NCBI GenBank assembly: GCA_031082125.1
Contig: JAVHLM010000014.1
Span: 1-64,000 of the forward strand
Origin: Candidatus Eremiobacterota bacterium
Lineage (GTDB): Bacteria > Vulcanimicrobiota > CADAWZ01 > Ess09-12
Reading direction: 5' to 3'
DNA: 64,000 bases
Under the pieces are notes generated by a model, which ran no database searches, was not told the origin of the DNA, and saw only the letters and a list, made by a program, of their open reading frames with translations. The stretch's first letter is position 1, and the number at the start of each line of letters is the position of its first letter. The translations under genes and the position numbers were made by a program. Positions 34,595-42,057 of this stretch are shown here, in pieces.

Positions 34595-35410
34595 GTGGGA
34601 CAGCTTGAGGTGAAAGATCTCGATTTCCGTTATGGGCGCCACGAAGCCCTCAGGAGCGTGACACTCTGCTTTGAGGGGGGATTGATCCATGGCGTGCTGG
34701 GCCCCAACGGCTCGGGAAAGTCAACGCTCTTGAGGCTTCTTGCAGGCGTGGCCGCTCCCGCCCGGGGAGAGGTCGCCTGCAACGGGGCTGCCGTGTCGGC
34801 TCTGAGCCCCCGGCAGAGGGCGCGCCTCATCAGCTTTGTTCCCCAGGACTTTTACGGCGAGTTCCCTTTTCCCTGCCGCGACTTTGTCATGATGGGCCGC
34901 TTCGCGCACCAGGGCGCCCTTGGATTTGCCACGGCCCGCGACGAGGAGGTGGTAAGGCAGGTCATGGCCTTTACGGGGACCCGGGAGCTCGCTGACCGCG
35001 CCGTGACAGCCCTTTCGGGGGGAGAGCTCCAGCGGGTGATGGTTGCCCAGGCCCTGGCCCAGGAGGCGTCAATTCTTCTCCTTGATGAGCCCACGTCCCA
35101 TCTCGATATCCGCTACCAGCTCGAGCTCATGGAACTGCTCAAGAAGCTGAATCGGGAACAGGGAATTACCATCATCACCTCGCTCCATGACCTGAACCTC
35201 GCCTCGGCATACTGCAGCCGCCTTGTCTTTCTTTCACACGGCGAGGTGAGAGAGTCAGGCCCCGTGGAGCAGGTCTTTACGGGGCAGATCATAGAGGAAG
35301 TCTTCGGGGTCTCTGTGAGGATACTCTCTGTGCCGGGCAGAGTGAAGCCCGTGCTTTTATACGGCACTGCAGCCGATGAAGCTTTGCCTTCGATCCCTCT
35401 CGAGGGCTGA
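34595..35410 (+). CDS. btuD: Cobalamin ABC transporter ATPase
   Basis: Walker A G-P-N-G-S-G-K-S-T, Q-loop at V-P-Q-D, signature L-S-G-G-E-L-Q-R-V, Walker B I-L-L-L-D-E-P-T-S-H-L-D and switch His in S-L-H-D-L. The FhuC/BtuD subtype is clear. The GTG start at 34595 has a near-perfect AAGGAGG site. It energises BtuC-mediated uptake and is the third and last gene of the operon. Confidence 0.94.
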   Translation: MGQLEVKDLDFRYGRHEALRSVTLCFEGGLIHGVLGPNGSGKSTLLRLLAGVAAPARGEVACNGAAVSALSPRQRARLISFVPQDFYGEFPFPCRDFVMMGRFAHQGALGFATARDEEVVRQVMAFTGTRELADRAVTALSGGELQRVMVAQALAQEASILLLDEPTSHLDIRYQLELMELLKKLNREQGITIITSLHDLNLASAYCSRLVFLSHGEVRESGPVEQVFTGQIIEEVFGVSVRILSVPGRVKPVLLYGTAADEALPSIPLEG

Positions 35411-35430
35411 AAGGATTCCCCGGGGTGGCT

Positions 35431-36939
35431 TTATCCCGGTGATGGCGCTTCCCTGGCAGCTTTGTGGGATACCATGAGATCCCCGATAAGGCCTCCGATA
35501 TCGCCGCCGGCCCTGTTCCCGGTATAAACCCCTACCATCGTCCCGGCAAGGAGGCCTATGACGCCTCCCAGGGGGCCTCCCACGCTGAATCCTGCCATAA
35601 CTCCCAGGTAGGGGCCCACGATTCCGCCCGCGAGAGAACCCGCGGCACCGCCGATTCCTATGCTTGCCGCCTTGGCAAGCGTGCCGATGGTGATATCCTT
35701 GCCCTCCTGAGGGGGCTTCTGCTGCGGGGCCTCTCCCTGGTGGGGAGCATGGTGGAATATCTTCTCCCTGATCCAGTTCCCAATTGCCGCCAGGGGGCCG
35801 CCTATGGCGCCGACGGTGCTCTGCACGACGGCGTTGCCCTGCTCGGCAGTGATTTCTCCCTTGGTGATGGCCCTGTCGAGGGCCTGTTTTGCACCGTCAA
35901 CGGCAAGGCCTGCGACGCAGAAAAGCTTTGAAGCGAAGCACGCGCCTGCGGCGATGTTGAGGGTCCCGTCCATCTTTTTCTGCACGTCGCCAGACTTGTG
36001 GGCCTGCTCCAGCTCGCCGACACCTTTTATTATCTGCATGAAGCCAATCATGTAGGAGAGGAGGCTCACTCCCGTGCGGAGGTAGGGGATCCCTCCGAGC
36101 TTCTGGCCTATGTATTTCCCGGTTTCCCTGAAGGCTTTCTGGTCGATGAGCTTGTCAAAGGTGCCCAGCTTCTCCAGTTCCTCCATGCGGGCGTATTTCT
36201 CAGGGCACTGCTCTTTGAGCGTCTCGGGGTGGAGGTGGTAGTTGGCGTAAGTCTCGGCAAAGTCCTCCCAGTGGTTGGTCTTGGCATAATCGGAGATGTA
36301 AGGGGGCTTTCCCCACAGGGGGCTCTTTGAGCTCTCATGACCGAAAAGGCCGAAAAGGGCGGTGCCGTAGTCCTTGGTGTGGCCCGTCTCGTGGATGGTG
36401 ACCGTTTCTGCCCAGTGGGGGGAGAGGTCCATCTGGGAGCGCGAGAGCTGGATAAGGGGATCGGCGGGGCTCCGGTAGGCAAGGCCCGCGGCGTCCTGGA
36501 GGTCAGGCAGTATCTCCATCCTGGTGACGGAGTTCACATCCTTGAGAGGGAGCTTGTCGAGGGTGTTCATCACAAACCCCGCCTCCTGGGAGGTCATCTT
36601 GTAAAACGAAGGGTAGATGAACTTGGGAAAGGCCTTGATACCCTTGGCAATAGTCTCCATGGTGGCGAGGGAGTCATTGAGGACCTTGTGCTCATCGAGG
36701 AATTCCGCGTGGGAGTGGGCTTTTTCACTTATGGCCGTCCCAAGGCGCTGGAGCCGCGTGGGAGCTGCGGTGCTCACCGCGGTGCCGGCCTGCCCGGCGG
36801 CCTCGCCAAGAGCCTTTCCGTCACAGATGAGTATTGAATCCTGCGGCTCGGCGGGCTCTCCCTCTTTTGCCGCTTCCTTCCTGGGGCTTTCGATGGGCTT
36901 TGCGCGGTCCTGGAAGTTCTGCGATACGTCTCTTATCAT
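35431..36939 (-). CDS. Putative HExxH zinc metallopeptidase with leader motif and glycine-zipper tail
   Basis: The ATG at 36939 follows GGGGAGAG and gives 502 residues; the longer frame to 37023 runs through the promoter. Residues 1-45 are charged and disordered with D-S-I-L-I-C at 34-39, the shared leader motif. H183-E-T-G-H187 is an HExxH zinc site in I-H-E-T-G-H-T-K-D-Y. A third ligand is plausible at E225 or E229 in H-W-E-D-F-A-E-T-Y, a spacing and wording seen in gluzincin-type peptidases such as ATLF-like toxins. Residues 410-490 are a Gly/Ala glycine-zipper membrane-like segment. I infer a protease that can insert into or cross membranes. No Sec signal is present. The family as a whole is not recognised. 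Confidence 0.75.
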   Translation of the reverse strand: MIRDVSQNFQDRAKPIESPRKEAAKEGEPAEPQDSILICDGKALGEAAGQAGTAVSTAAPTRLQRLGTAISEKAHSHAEFLDEHKVLNDSLATMETIAKGIKAFPKFIYPSFYKMTSQEAGFVMNTLDKLPLKDVNSVTRMEILPDLQDAAGLAYRSPADPLIQLSRSQMDLSPHWAETVTIHETGHTKDYGTALFGLFGHESSKSPLWGKPPYISDYAKTNHWEDFAETYANYHLHPETLKEQCPEKYARMEELEKLGTFDKLIDQKAFRETGKYIGQKLGGIPYLRTGVSLLSYMIGFMQIIKGVGELEQAHKSGDVQKKMDGTLNIAAGACFASKLFCVAGLAVDGAKQALDRAITKGEITAEQGNAVVQSTVGAIGGPLAAIGNWIREKIFHHAPHQGEAPQQKPPQEGKDITIGTLAKAASIGIGGAAGSLAGGIVGPYLGVMAGFSVGGPLGGVIGLLAGTMVGVYTGNRAGGDIGGLIGDLMVSHKAAREAPSPG

Positions 36940-36985
36940 GGCGGCACTCTCCCCTGTACACAGTAAAATAAAAATCTCCCTTATA

Positions 36986-37035
36986 AGGATACCACCCCGT
37001 GATGATCTAATGCAATTAAGCAAATGTTACCATTT
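36986..37035 (-). promoter_or_regulatory. Promoter of the HExxH gene with a shared upstream element
   Basis: On the minus strand AAATGGTAACAT (37035-37024) lies 32 bases before TATCCT (36991-36986). The same 12-mer sits 31 bases before the -10 of the carboxypeptidase gene at 22678. Confidence 0.5.
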
Positions 37036-37100
37036 CGACAGGTTTTTCGAGGCCTGTGGCTGAATATTTACTGGAAGGCAGAGCACGGCAAGGAGGAGTC

Positions 37101-37724
37101 ATGGAGGGGGAGCAGCATACCGAGATATGGGGAACCACTTTTCATCACGAGCTTGACGAGGCCGTGCTGGAGAATAACCTTATCAAGCTGAAGGCCATGC
37201 TTTCCAAGGATCCCTCGCTGATAAGCCACAAGGATAATTTCGGGCGCTCGCCTCTTCACAATGCCGCCCTCCATGGGCTTGTAGAGGTGCTCTCCCTCTT
37301 CATTGCTCATGGCGCCGACGTGAATATGCGGAGCAACAGTGGCAATATAGCCCTTCACCATGCGGCTTATATGGGCCATTATGATTCAGCAGTGCTTCTC
37401 GTGAAGCGGGGGAGCGACGTGAACGCAATCAACAGGGACGGCATGACGCCTCTCCACGATGTGGCCAAATACGGCCGCAACAAGATAGCAAGGCTTCTTA
37501 TCGAAAATGGCGCCGAGGTGAATGCGGCGGAAAAGATCACCGGCTCTACGCCCCTCATCACGGCGTCGCGGTATGGAAATAAGGAGATCGTGTGGCTCCT
37601 TCTCAAAGGGGGCGCTGATGCCTCCCTCAAGAACAGCGCCGGTGACTCGGCCTTCGCCCTGGCGAAGCGCCTGGGCCACAGCGAGCTGATCAGGCTGTTC
37701 TCATCTGAAGGACGCGAAAAGTAA
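37101..37724 (+). CDS. Ankyrin-repeat protein
   Basis: ATG 37101 after AAGGAGGAGTC gives 207 residues. An N-terminal cap helix is followed by about five ankyrin repeats with the G-x-x-P-L-H-x-A-A and G-A-D-V-N signatures; the last is degenerate (S-A-F-A-L-A-K-R-L-G-H). No signal peptide or enzyme domain is seen. It should bind a protein partner in the cytoplasm, or be an exported effector, as ankyrin proteins are in some symbionts; neither is shown. A second, larger ankyrin array is fused to the kinase at 42056. Confidence 0.85.
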   Translation: MEGEQHTEIWGTTFHHELDEAVLENNLIKLKAMLSKDPSLISHKDNFGRSPLHNAALHGLVEVLSLFIAHGADVNMRSNSGNIALHHAAYMGHYDSAVLLVKRGSDVNAINRDGMTPLHDVAKYGRNKIARLLIENGAEVNAAEKITGSTPLITASRYGNKEIVWLLLKGGADASLKNSAGDSAFALAKRLGHSELIRLFSSEGREK

Positions 37725-37784
37725 GTGAACGCTGCAAAATAAGGGAGGGGAGCCCTGATTCCCCGGAAAGAGAGGTATGATACT

Positions 37785-38792
37785 ATGGCAAAAGCTGTAA
37801 GCTACCGTGAGCTGGGGCTCACCAACAGCAGGGAGATGTTCAGGCACGCCATCACCGGCGGTTTTGCCGTTCCCGGCTACAACTTCAACAACATGGAGCA
37901 ACTCCAGGCCATCATAAAAGGATGCGCCGAGAGCAAGTCGCCCGTGATACTCCAGGTCTCCAAGGGGGCCAGGGAGTATGCCAACCAGACTCTTCTCCGC
38001 TACATGGCCATGGGGGCAGTCGAGATGGCGCGCAATGACTACGGGAGCAACATCCCCGTGGTGCTTCATCTTGACCATGGCGATACCTTCGAGCTTGCAA
38101 AGTCATGCATAGAGACAGGCTTTTCATCAGTCATGATAGACGGGTCGTCCCACTCCTTCGAGGACAATGTTGCCCTCACGAAGAAAGTGGTTGAGTTCGC
38201 CCACGGCCACGACGTGACCGTAGAAGGCGAGCTCGGTGTCCTCGCGGGTATCGAAGACGAAGTCTCCCACGAGAAGACCCATTACACAAGGCCCGAAGAG
38301 GTTGAGGAGTTTGTCCATAAGACAGGCGTGGACAGCCTTGCCATCTCAATAGGCACCTCCCATGGCGCTTACAAGTTCAAGGTGAAGCCCGGTGAGGAGC
38401 CCCCGCCGCTTCGCTTTGATATCCTGGAAGAGGTGGAGAAGCGCATCCCCGGCTTCCCTATCGTGCTCCACGGCGCCTCGTCTGTACTTCCTGAGTACGT
38501 GGCCATGATCAACAAGTACGGCGGCAAGATGGATGATGCCGTGGGAATCTCCGAGGCGCAGATCAGGCGGGCCGCCAGGGGCGCCGTGTGCAAGGTGAAC
38601 ATCGACAGCGACGGAAGGCTCGTGATAACGGCGATGATACGGAAGGTTTTCGGGGAAAAGCCCTCGGAGTTCGACCCCAGAAAGTATCTCGGGCCGGCAA
38701 GGGATGAGCTCGTGAAGATGATCATAAGGAAGAATACCGAGGTCCTCGGGTCGGCGGGGAAAGCCGACGAGATAGTGGGCGTCAAGGCTTAG
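37785..38792 (+). CDS. fba: Class II fructose-bisphosphate aldolase
   Basis: 335 residues with class II signatures: A-V-P-G-Y-N-F-N-N at the start, L-H-L-D-H-G-D with zinc ligand His and catalytic Asp, M-I-D-G-S-S-H-S-F, V-E-G-E-L-G, G-T-S-H-G-A-Y-K and L-H-G-A-S-S. It cleaves fructose-1,6-bisphosphate to two triose phosphates in glycolysis and works in reverse for gluconeogenesis. A strong terminator follows at 38823. Close relatives may use tagatose bisphosphate, but the general aldolase call is firm. Confidence 0.94.
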   Translation: MAKAVSYRELGLTNSREMFRHAITGGFAVPGYNFNNMEQLQAIIKGCAESKSPVILQVSKGAREYANQTLLRYMAMGAVEMARNDYGSNIPVVLHLDHGDTFELAKSCIETGFSSVMIDGSSHSFEDNVALTKKVVEFAHGHDVTVEGELGVLAGIEDEVSHEKTHYTRPEEVEEFVHKTGVDSLAISIGTSHGAYKFKVKPGEEPPPLRFDILEEVEKRIPGFPIVLHGASSVLPEYVAMINKYGGKMDDAVGISEAQIRRAARGAVCKVNIDSDGRLVITAMIRKVFGEKPSEFDPRKYLGPARDELVKMIIRKNTEVLGSAGKADEIVGVKA

Positions 38793-38822
38793 CGCGAGAG
38801 GAGCCCGCCAGAAAGGCTGATA

Positions 38823-38854
38823 AAAAAGCCCCGTCATATGCGGCGGGGCTTTTT
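38823..38854. terminator. Intrinsic terminator after fba, possibly bidirectional
   Basis: AAAAAGCCCCG and CGGGGCTTTTT form an 11-bp stem around a 10-base loop. It lies between fba (+) and the glycine-zipper gene (-), and the A/T tracts suit both directions. Confidence 0.85.
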
Positions 38855-38871
38855 GTTCGTGAAGAGCGGTC

Positions 38872-39495
38872 CTAATGGCCGGTGATCATTCTGCCCATCA
38901 CCTCGAAGCCGAATTTGGCGAAGGTAAGGTCAGTCATGCCCGAGTAAGCCGCAATGCCTCCCGCTACGGCTCCTCCCGCGGTAGCAATGGCCTGCGCCGC
39001 CTTTTTCCCGGCTTTGCGGCCGATGAGGGCTCCTGAGATGCCTCCTGCCACGAGGCCTACGGCGCCTCCTATCGAGGCGGTCACAAGGGCTTCCATCCCG
39101 GAGACGAGGGATCCTCCTATCCGGATGCCTGCCGCAGCGCCCGTAATGGCGCCCTCGACAGCGAGGGTGAGCATGCGGACTGCCTTGGAGGAAGAGCCTC
39201 CCGCGAGGCCTCCCACGGCCCCCGCTACAGTTCCGGCCACCACCGAAGCGGGCGTCCCGGGGAGCATGACTGCCTGCTGCGACATGATGGTCCCCATCGC
39301 GGCCAGTGAAGCTATCCCCGCCGCAGGCTTCGCGTACTTGATGAGCCCTGTCTCGGCCTCCCTGACGTTCCCGCTGAGAGCGACGCTGTCGCCTTTCAGG
39401 GCTGCCTGGCCCTCGGCAGGCGACGGTGACGGGGCCCCCGCGGAATTCAGGGATTGAGCATGGAGAGACGGTGAAGTGACGGACTGGCTTATCAT
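38872..39495 (-). CDS. Glycine-zipper membrane protein with leader motif (A)
   Basis: 207 residues. The first 35 are Ser/Pro/Ala-rich and lead to D-S-V-A-L-S at 36-41. The rest is a string of small-residue hydrophobic segments (for example V-A-G-T-V-A-G-A-V-G-G-L-A-G-G) with GxxxG glycine-zipper patterns, typical of proteins that oligomerise in membranes. No Sec signal peptide. Nothing enzymatic is visible. It resembles, in layout, the protein at 41182 and the tail of the one at 35431. A membrane-active or pore-forming role is possible but inferred only from composition. An extended -10 (TGCTATAAT) lies about 80 bases upstream. Confidence 0.75.
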   Translation of the reverse strand: MISQSVTSPSLHAQSLNSAGAPSPSPAEGQAALKGDSVALSGNVREAETGLIKYAKPAAGIASLAAMGTIMSQQAVMLPGTPASVVAGTVAGAVGGLAGGSSSKAVRMLTLAVEGAITGAAAGIRIGGSLVSGMEALVTASIGGAVGLVAGGISGALIGRKAGKKAAQAIATAGGAVAGGIAAYSGMTDLTFAKFGFEVMGRMITGH

Positions 39496-39570
39496 CAGCT
39501 ACCTCCCGGTTCTTTTCCTGCCGGAGTCCCGGCGTGCTGGCAGGGAATTCCTGTCATGCAGGTTGACGTC

Positions 39571-39576
39571 ATTATA
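39571..39576 (-). promoter_or_regulatory. Extended -10 of the glycine-zipper A gene
   Basis: On the minus strand TGCTATAAT is a consensus extended -10 about 75 bases before the start codon. No strong -35 is seen, as usual for extended -10 promoters. Confidence 0.5.
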
Positions 39577-39622
39577 GCATATCCTCCGACAAGATGCCAT
39601 AAAAAGGCGGCAAGCGGTAGGC

Positions 39623-40462
39623 TTATGCTTTGATGAGGGTGTCAAGCTCCTGGAGGGATGCAAGAGCCCCTCCCGGGAGGCTCACCTGGCCGTAGGGAGC
39701 CTGGGGATCACGGACATTTATCCTTATGAGAGTCGTGCTCTCGGCCCGGTCAAGCAGTGATTCGCTGAAATGGCGCACTGTCGGGATGCTGATTCCCGCG
39801 CCGCATTCGATGACGGCCATTTTTTTTCCTTTCACGGCGCGGAGCCACTCTTCGAGGCGAGAGTACTGCTCGTGCTCCCTGTGGCTCAGCCACCCGAAAT
39901 CACCGAACATGAGGATGTTGGGCCTTGAGAGCCCTTTGCAGTGAGGGCATGAGGGGAGGGGCGGCCGGGCCTGCATGGTGCTTTCATCGATGATGACCGG
40001 TTCCGGCGCTGCCGGGAAGATGTGACTGGAGCAGTCCTCGAAGCACTGGTCCCATTCTATGGAGCCATGGCACTCCACGATCCTGTCGCCGTCAAAGCCT
40101 GCCTTATGGAAATGGGTGTCCACATTTGAGGTGAAGACAAAGTACGAGAGGGGCTTTGAAGAGGCCCATGCAAGAAGGATACTGAAGCCCTCGTGGGGCT
40201 TTGTGGCGCGGTAGAGGTTCCTGCGGTGGCCATAGAACCCCCAGGCGTACGAGGGATCCTTGGAGAACCAGTGGGGATTGGCCATCTCCATGAAGGATTT
40301 CCCCAGGTGCCGGTAAGGCGGGTAGGCATTCCAGAAGCCCTCGTTTCCCCTGAAATCGGGGAGGCCCGAGTCCACGCCCATTCCCGCTCCCGCGGTGATG
40401 ACAATGGCCTCGGCTTCAGCAATGGCTTCGGCCCCTCTTTTTAACTGCTCACTGTCAAGCAT
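39623..40462 (-). CDS. Sir2-family NAD-dependent protein deacylase
   Basis: 279 residues with the sirtuin NAD motif G-A-G-M-G-V-D-S-G-L-P-D-F-R-G, the T-S-N-V-D-T-H segment, the catalytic His in E-C-H-G-S and a C-P-H-C zinc pair. It removes acyl groups from lysines using NAD, or acts as an ADP-ribosyl transferase, as some sirtuins do. The second zinc Cys pair (E-W-D-Q-C-F-E-D-C) is spaced somewhat unusually. It starts 20 bases after the thioredoxin gene ends, so the two are co-transcribed. Confidence 0.9.
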   Translation of the reverse strand: MLDSEQLKRGAEAIAEAEAIVITAGAGMGVDSGLPDFRGNEGFWNAYPPYRHLGKSFMEMANPHWFSKDPSYAWGFYGHRRNLYRATKPHEGFSILLAWASSKPLSYFVFTSNVDTHFHKAGFDGDRIVECHGSIEWDQCFEDCSSHIFPAAPEPVIIDESTMQARPPLPSCPHCKGLSRPNILMFGDFGWLSHREHEQYSRLEEWLRAVKGKKMAVIECGAGISIPTVRHFSESLLDRAESTTLIRINVRDPQAPYGQVSLPGGALASLQELDTLIKA

Positions 40463-40482
40463 TGCTTAACGATCCTTTCCTG

Positions 40483-40884
40483 TCATTTTCCCCCGGCGCC
40501 CTTGATCATCAGTATCACCTGCTGGTAGGCCTCTTTGCCCTGGTATTGAAGCTTTCCGTTAGAATCGTAGACCCTGAAGTTGGGCACCGACTTGATGTCG
40601 TACTGCGTGCATACCGGAGAGCCCCATTCTTTTATGTCAATCTTGTGGACCTGCACGTCATGGCGGTCCTTCTGGAGTTTTTCCAGGTACGGCGCAATGT
40701 CGTTACAGGGCCCGCACCATGTGGCAAAGAAGTCAAAGATGGTGATCTTTCCCCTGGTGACGTATTTCTCGATGTCCACCTTGCTGCCGGGATCACTTTC
40801 GTTGAGGACTTTTATGGTACCGCCATGGGCAACGGCACAGGTGAGGAAAAGGAACAGGGTGCACAGCGCAATCAGGGTTCTCAT
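40483..40884 (-). CDS. Exported thioredoxin-like protein
   Basis: A Sec signal peptide (about residues 1-22, ending A-H-G-G) precedes a thioredoxin fold with the W-C-G-P-C active site and the cis-Pro in S-V-P-N-F. It is likely a periplasmic thiol-disulfide oxidoreductase. 133 residues is typical. It heads a unit with the Sir2 gene. No dedicated partner is visible, although secreted Cys-rich proteins occur in the window (56518). Confidence 0.88.
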   Translation of the reverse strand: MRTLIALCTLFLFLTCAVAHGGTIKVLNESDPGSKVDIEKYVTRGKITIFDFFATWCGPCNDIAPYLEKLQKDRHDVQVHKIDIKEWGSPVCTQYDIKSVPNFRVYDSNGKLQYQGKEAYQQVILMIKGAGGK

Positions 40885-41075
40885 GGAAGTTCCTCCTTAA
40901 GGGTGCGGGATTTTCCTCCCGGGCTTGCTCTCAGGACTCCCCGGGCGTTATTCCCTGATATATTCCTTACGGGGAGCAGAATCCCTCCACGTGGCCGGTG
41001 CTTCTTGGCCTGAAGGACCGCTGCTTTTCCGGCAGGTCGTCTGAGTGCGCCAGTTGTTAAATTTTATCGAATCCC

Positions 41076-41104
41076 TTTACATCCGGAGTGGGATGTGCTA
41101 TAAT
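41076..41104 (+). promoter_or_regulatory. Promoter of the glycine-zipper B gene
   Basis: TTTACA (41076-41081), 17 bp, TATAAT (41099-41104) with an upstream TGC extended -10. A strong sigma-70-type promoter giving a leader of about 70 bases before the ATG at 41182, with GGAGG in the leader. Confidence 0.8.
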
Positions 41105-41181
41105 AAATATACAGACAAAGATGAGAGCAGTAAAAACTGCCAATAAGTGGAGGGGATCAGAAAACATTCAGGAGGTATAGC

Positions 41182-42006
41182 ATGATCTCTCTCCATTCAG
41201 TCTCAAGCGCCCCTGCCAATCCAACCCCCGCTCACTCCACCCCCGCCTGTCCTGGAAAAGAAGGAGCTTCCGCTGAATCACAGGACAGCGTTGTCATAGG
41301 GAAAGATCCCGGCGGGAGGAATTTTATCCATAAAGCCCTTTACGGCCTCGGAAAGCTCACCGGCGGCGTGGCGGGCCTGGTGCCCGGCGCGGCCTGCGGC
41401 ACCGTGAAAGAAAGCGCCACCGCCGACGTGCCCAAGACTGCCGCAAATATCTCGAAGGTGCTCCGTACTGCCGGAGCGGTGAGCGGCATTGCTGCATGCG
41501 CCGTTGCCGGGGCTTTCGTGGCCGGCGCTGCCGGCGCTGTCGCCGGCCTCGTGGCAGGCCCCATTGCCGGTGCCGCCCTTGGCTCGGCCCTGGTGCCGGC
41601 CCTTCATGGCCTCTATACGGGAATCAAAGGCGCCCTCAAGGGGAGCCTTGGCGGTGCGAAGACGGGAGCCCATATCGGCGGAAAAATTGGCGACGGTGTG
41701 GCGCACCTGGTGACGGATACGGCAAAGCACGACCTCCTGGGTGGAATTACGTCGCGCTACGGTGTCAAGGTGAGGGCAGGCGAGGAATTCGCACAGAAGT
41801 TTGAAAAGAGCGGGAGCGTAGTCTCCTTTGCCGATCTCAAGAGGGGCCTGAAACATGACCTCAAGGAAGATAAGGAGGGCACTCACCGCGTGGTGGCCTA
41901 TGGCTCTGATCTGGGAGGCTCCTGGAAGTTTACCGTCGATGTGGCAACACACCGCGGCCCCGATGGGAGGCTTGTCATCGATAATCTCAAGGAAGTTCTG
42001 CGATAG
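41182..42006 (+). CDS. Glycine-zipper membrane protein with leader motif (B)
   Basis: 274 residues. The first 34 are Ser/Pro/Ala-rich, then D-S-V-V-I-G at 35-40. Residues 55-165 are glycine-zipper membrane-like stretches (G-L-V-P-G-A-A-C-G, A-V-A-G-A-F-V-A-G-A-A-G-A-V-A-G). The C-terminal 80 residues are charged and mixed, with a beta-rich end. No Sec signal. Layout resembles 38872 and the tail of 35431. It ends at a strong terminator. Function unknown; membrane oligomerisation is inferred. Confidence 0.78.
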   Translation: MISLHSVSSAPANPTPAHSTPACPGKEGASAESQDSVVIGKDPGGRNFIHKALYGLGKLTGGVAGLVPGAACGTVKESATADVPKTAANISKVLRTAGAVSGIAACAVAGAFVAGAAGAVAGLVAGPIAGAALGSALVPALHGLYTGIKGALKGSLGGAKTGAHIGGKIGDGVAHLVTDTAKHDLLGGITSRYGVKVRAGEEFAQKFEKSGSVVSFADLKRGLKHDLKEDKEGTHRVVAYGSDLGGSWKFTVDVATHRGPDGRLVIDNLKEVLR

Positions 42007-42030
42007 TTTCTATCCCGTTCATTGAAGCAG

Positions 42031-42057
42031 GCCCCTCTCACGGGAGGGGCTTTTTTT
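42031..42057 (+). terminator. Intrinsic terminator after the glycine-zipper B gene
   Basis: GCCCCTC and GAGGGGC form a 7-bp stem with a 6-base loop, followed by seven T residues. The T-tract runs into the stop codon of the convergent kinase gene. Confidence 0.9.
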
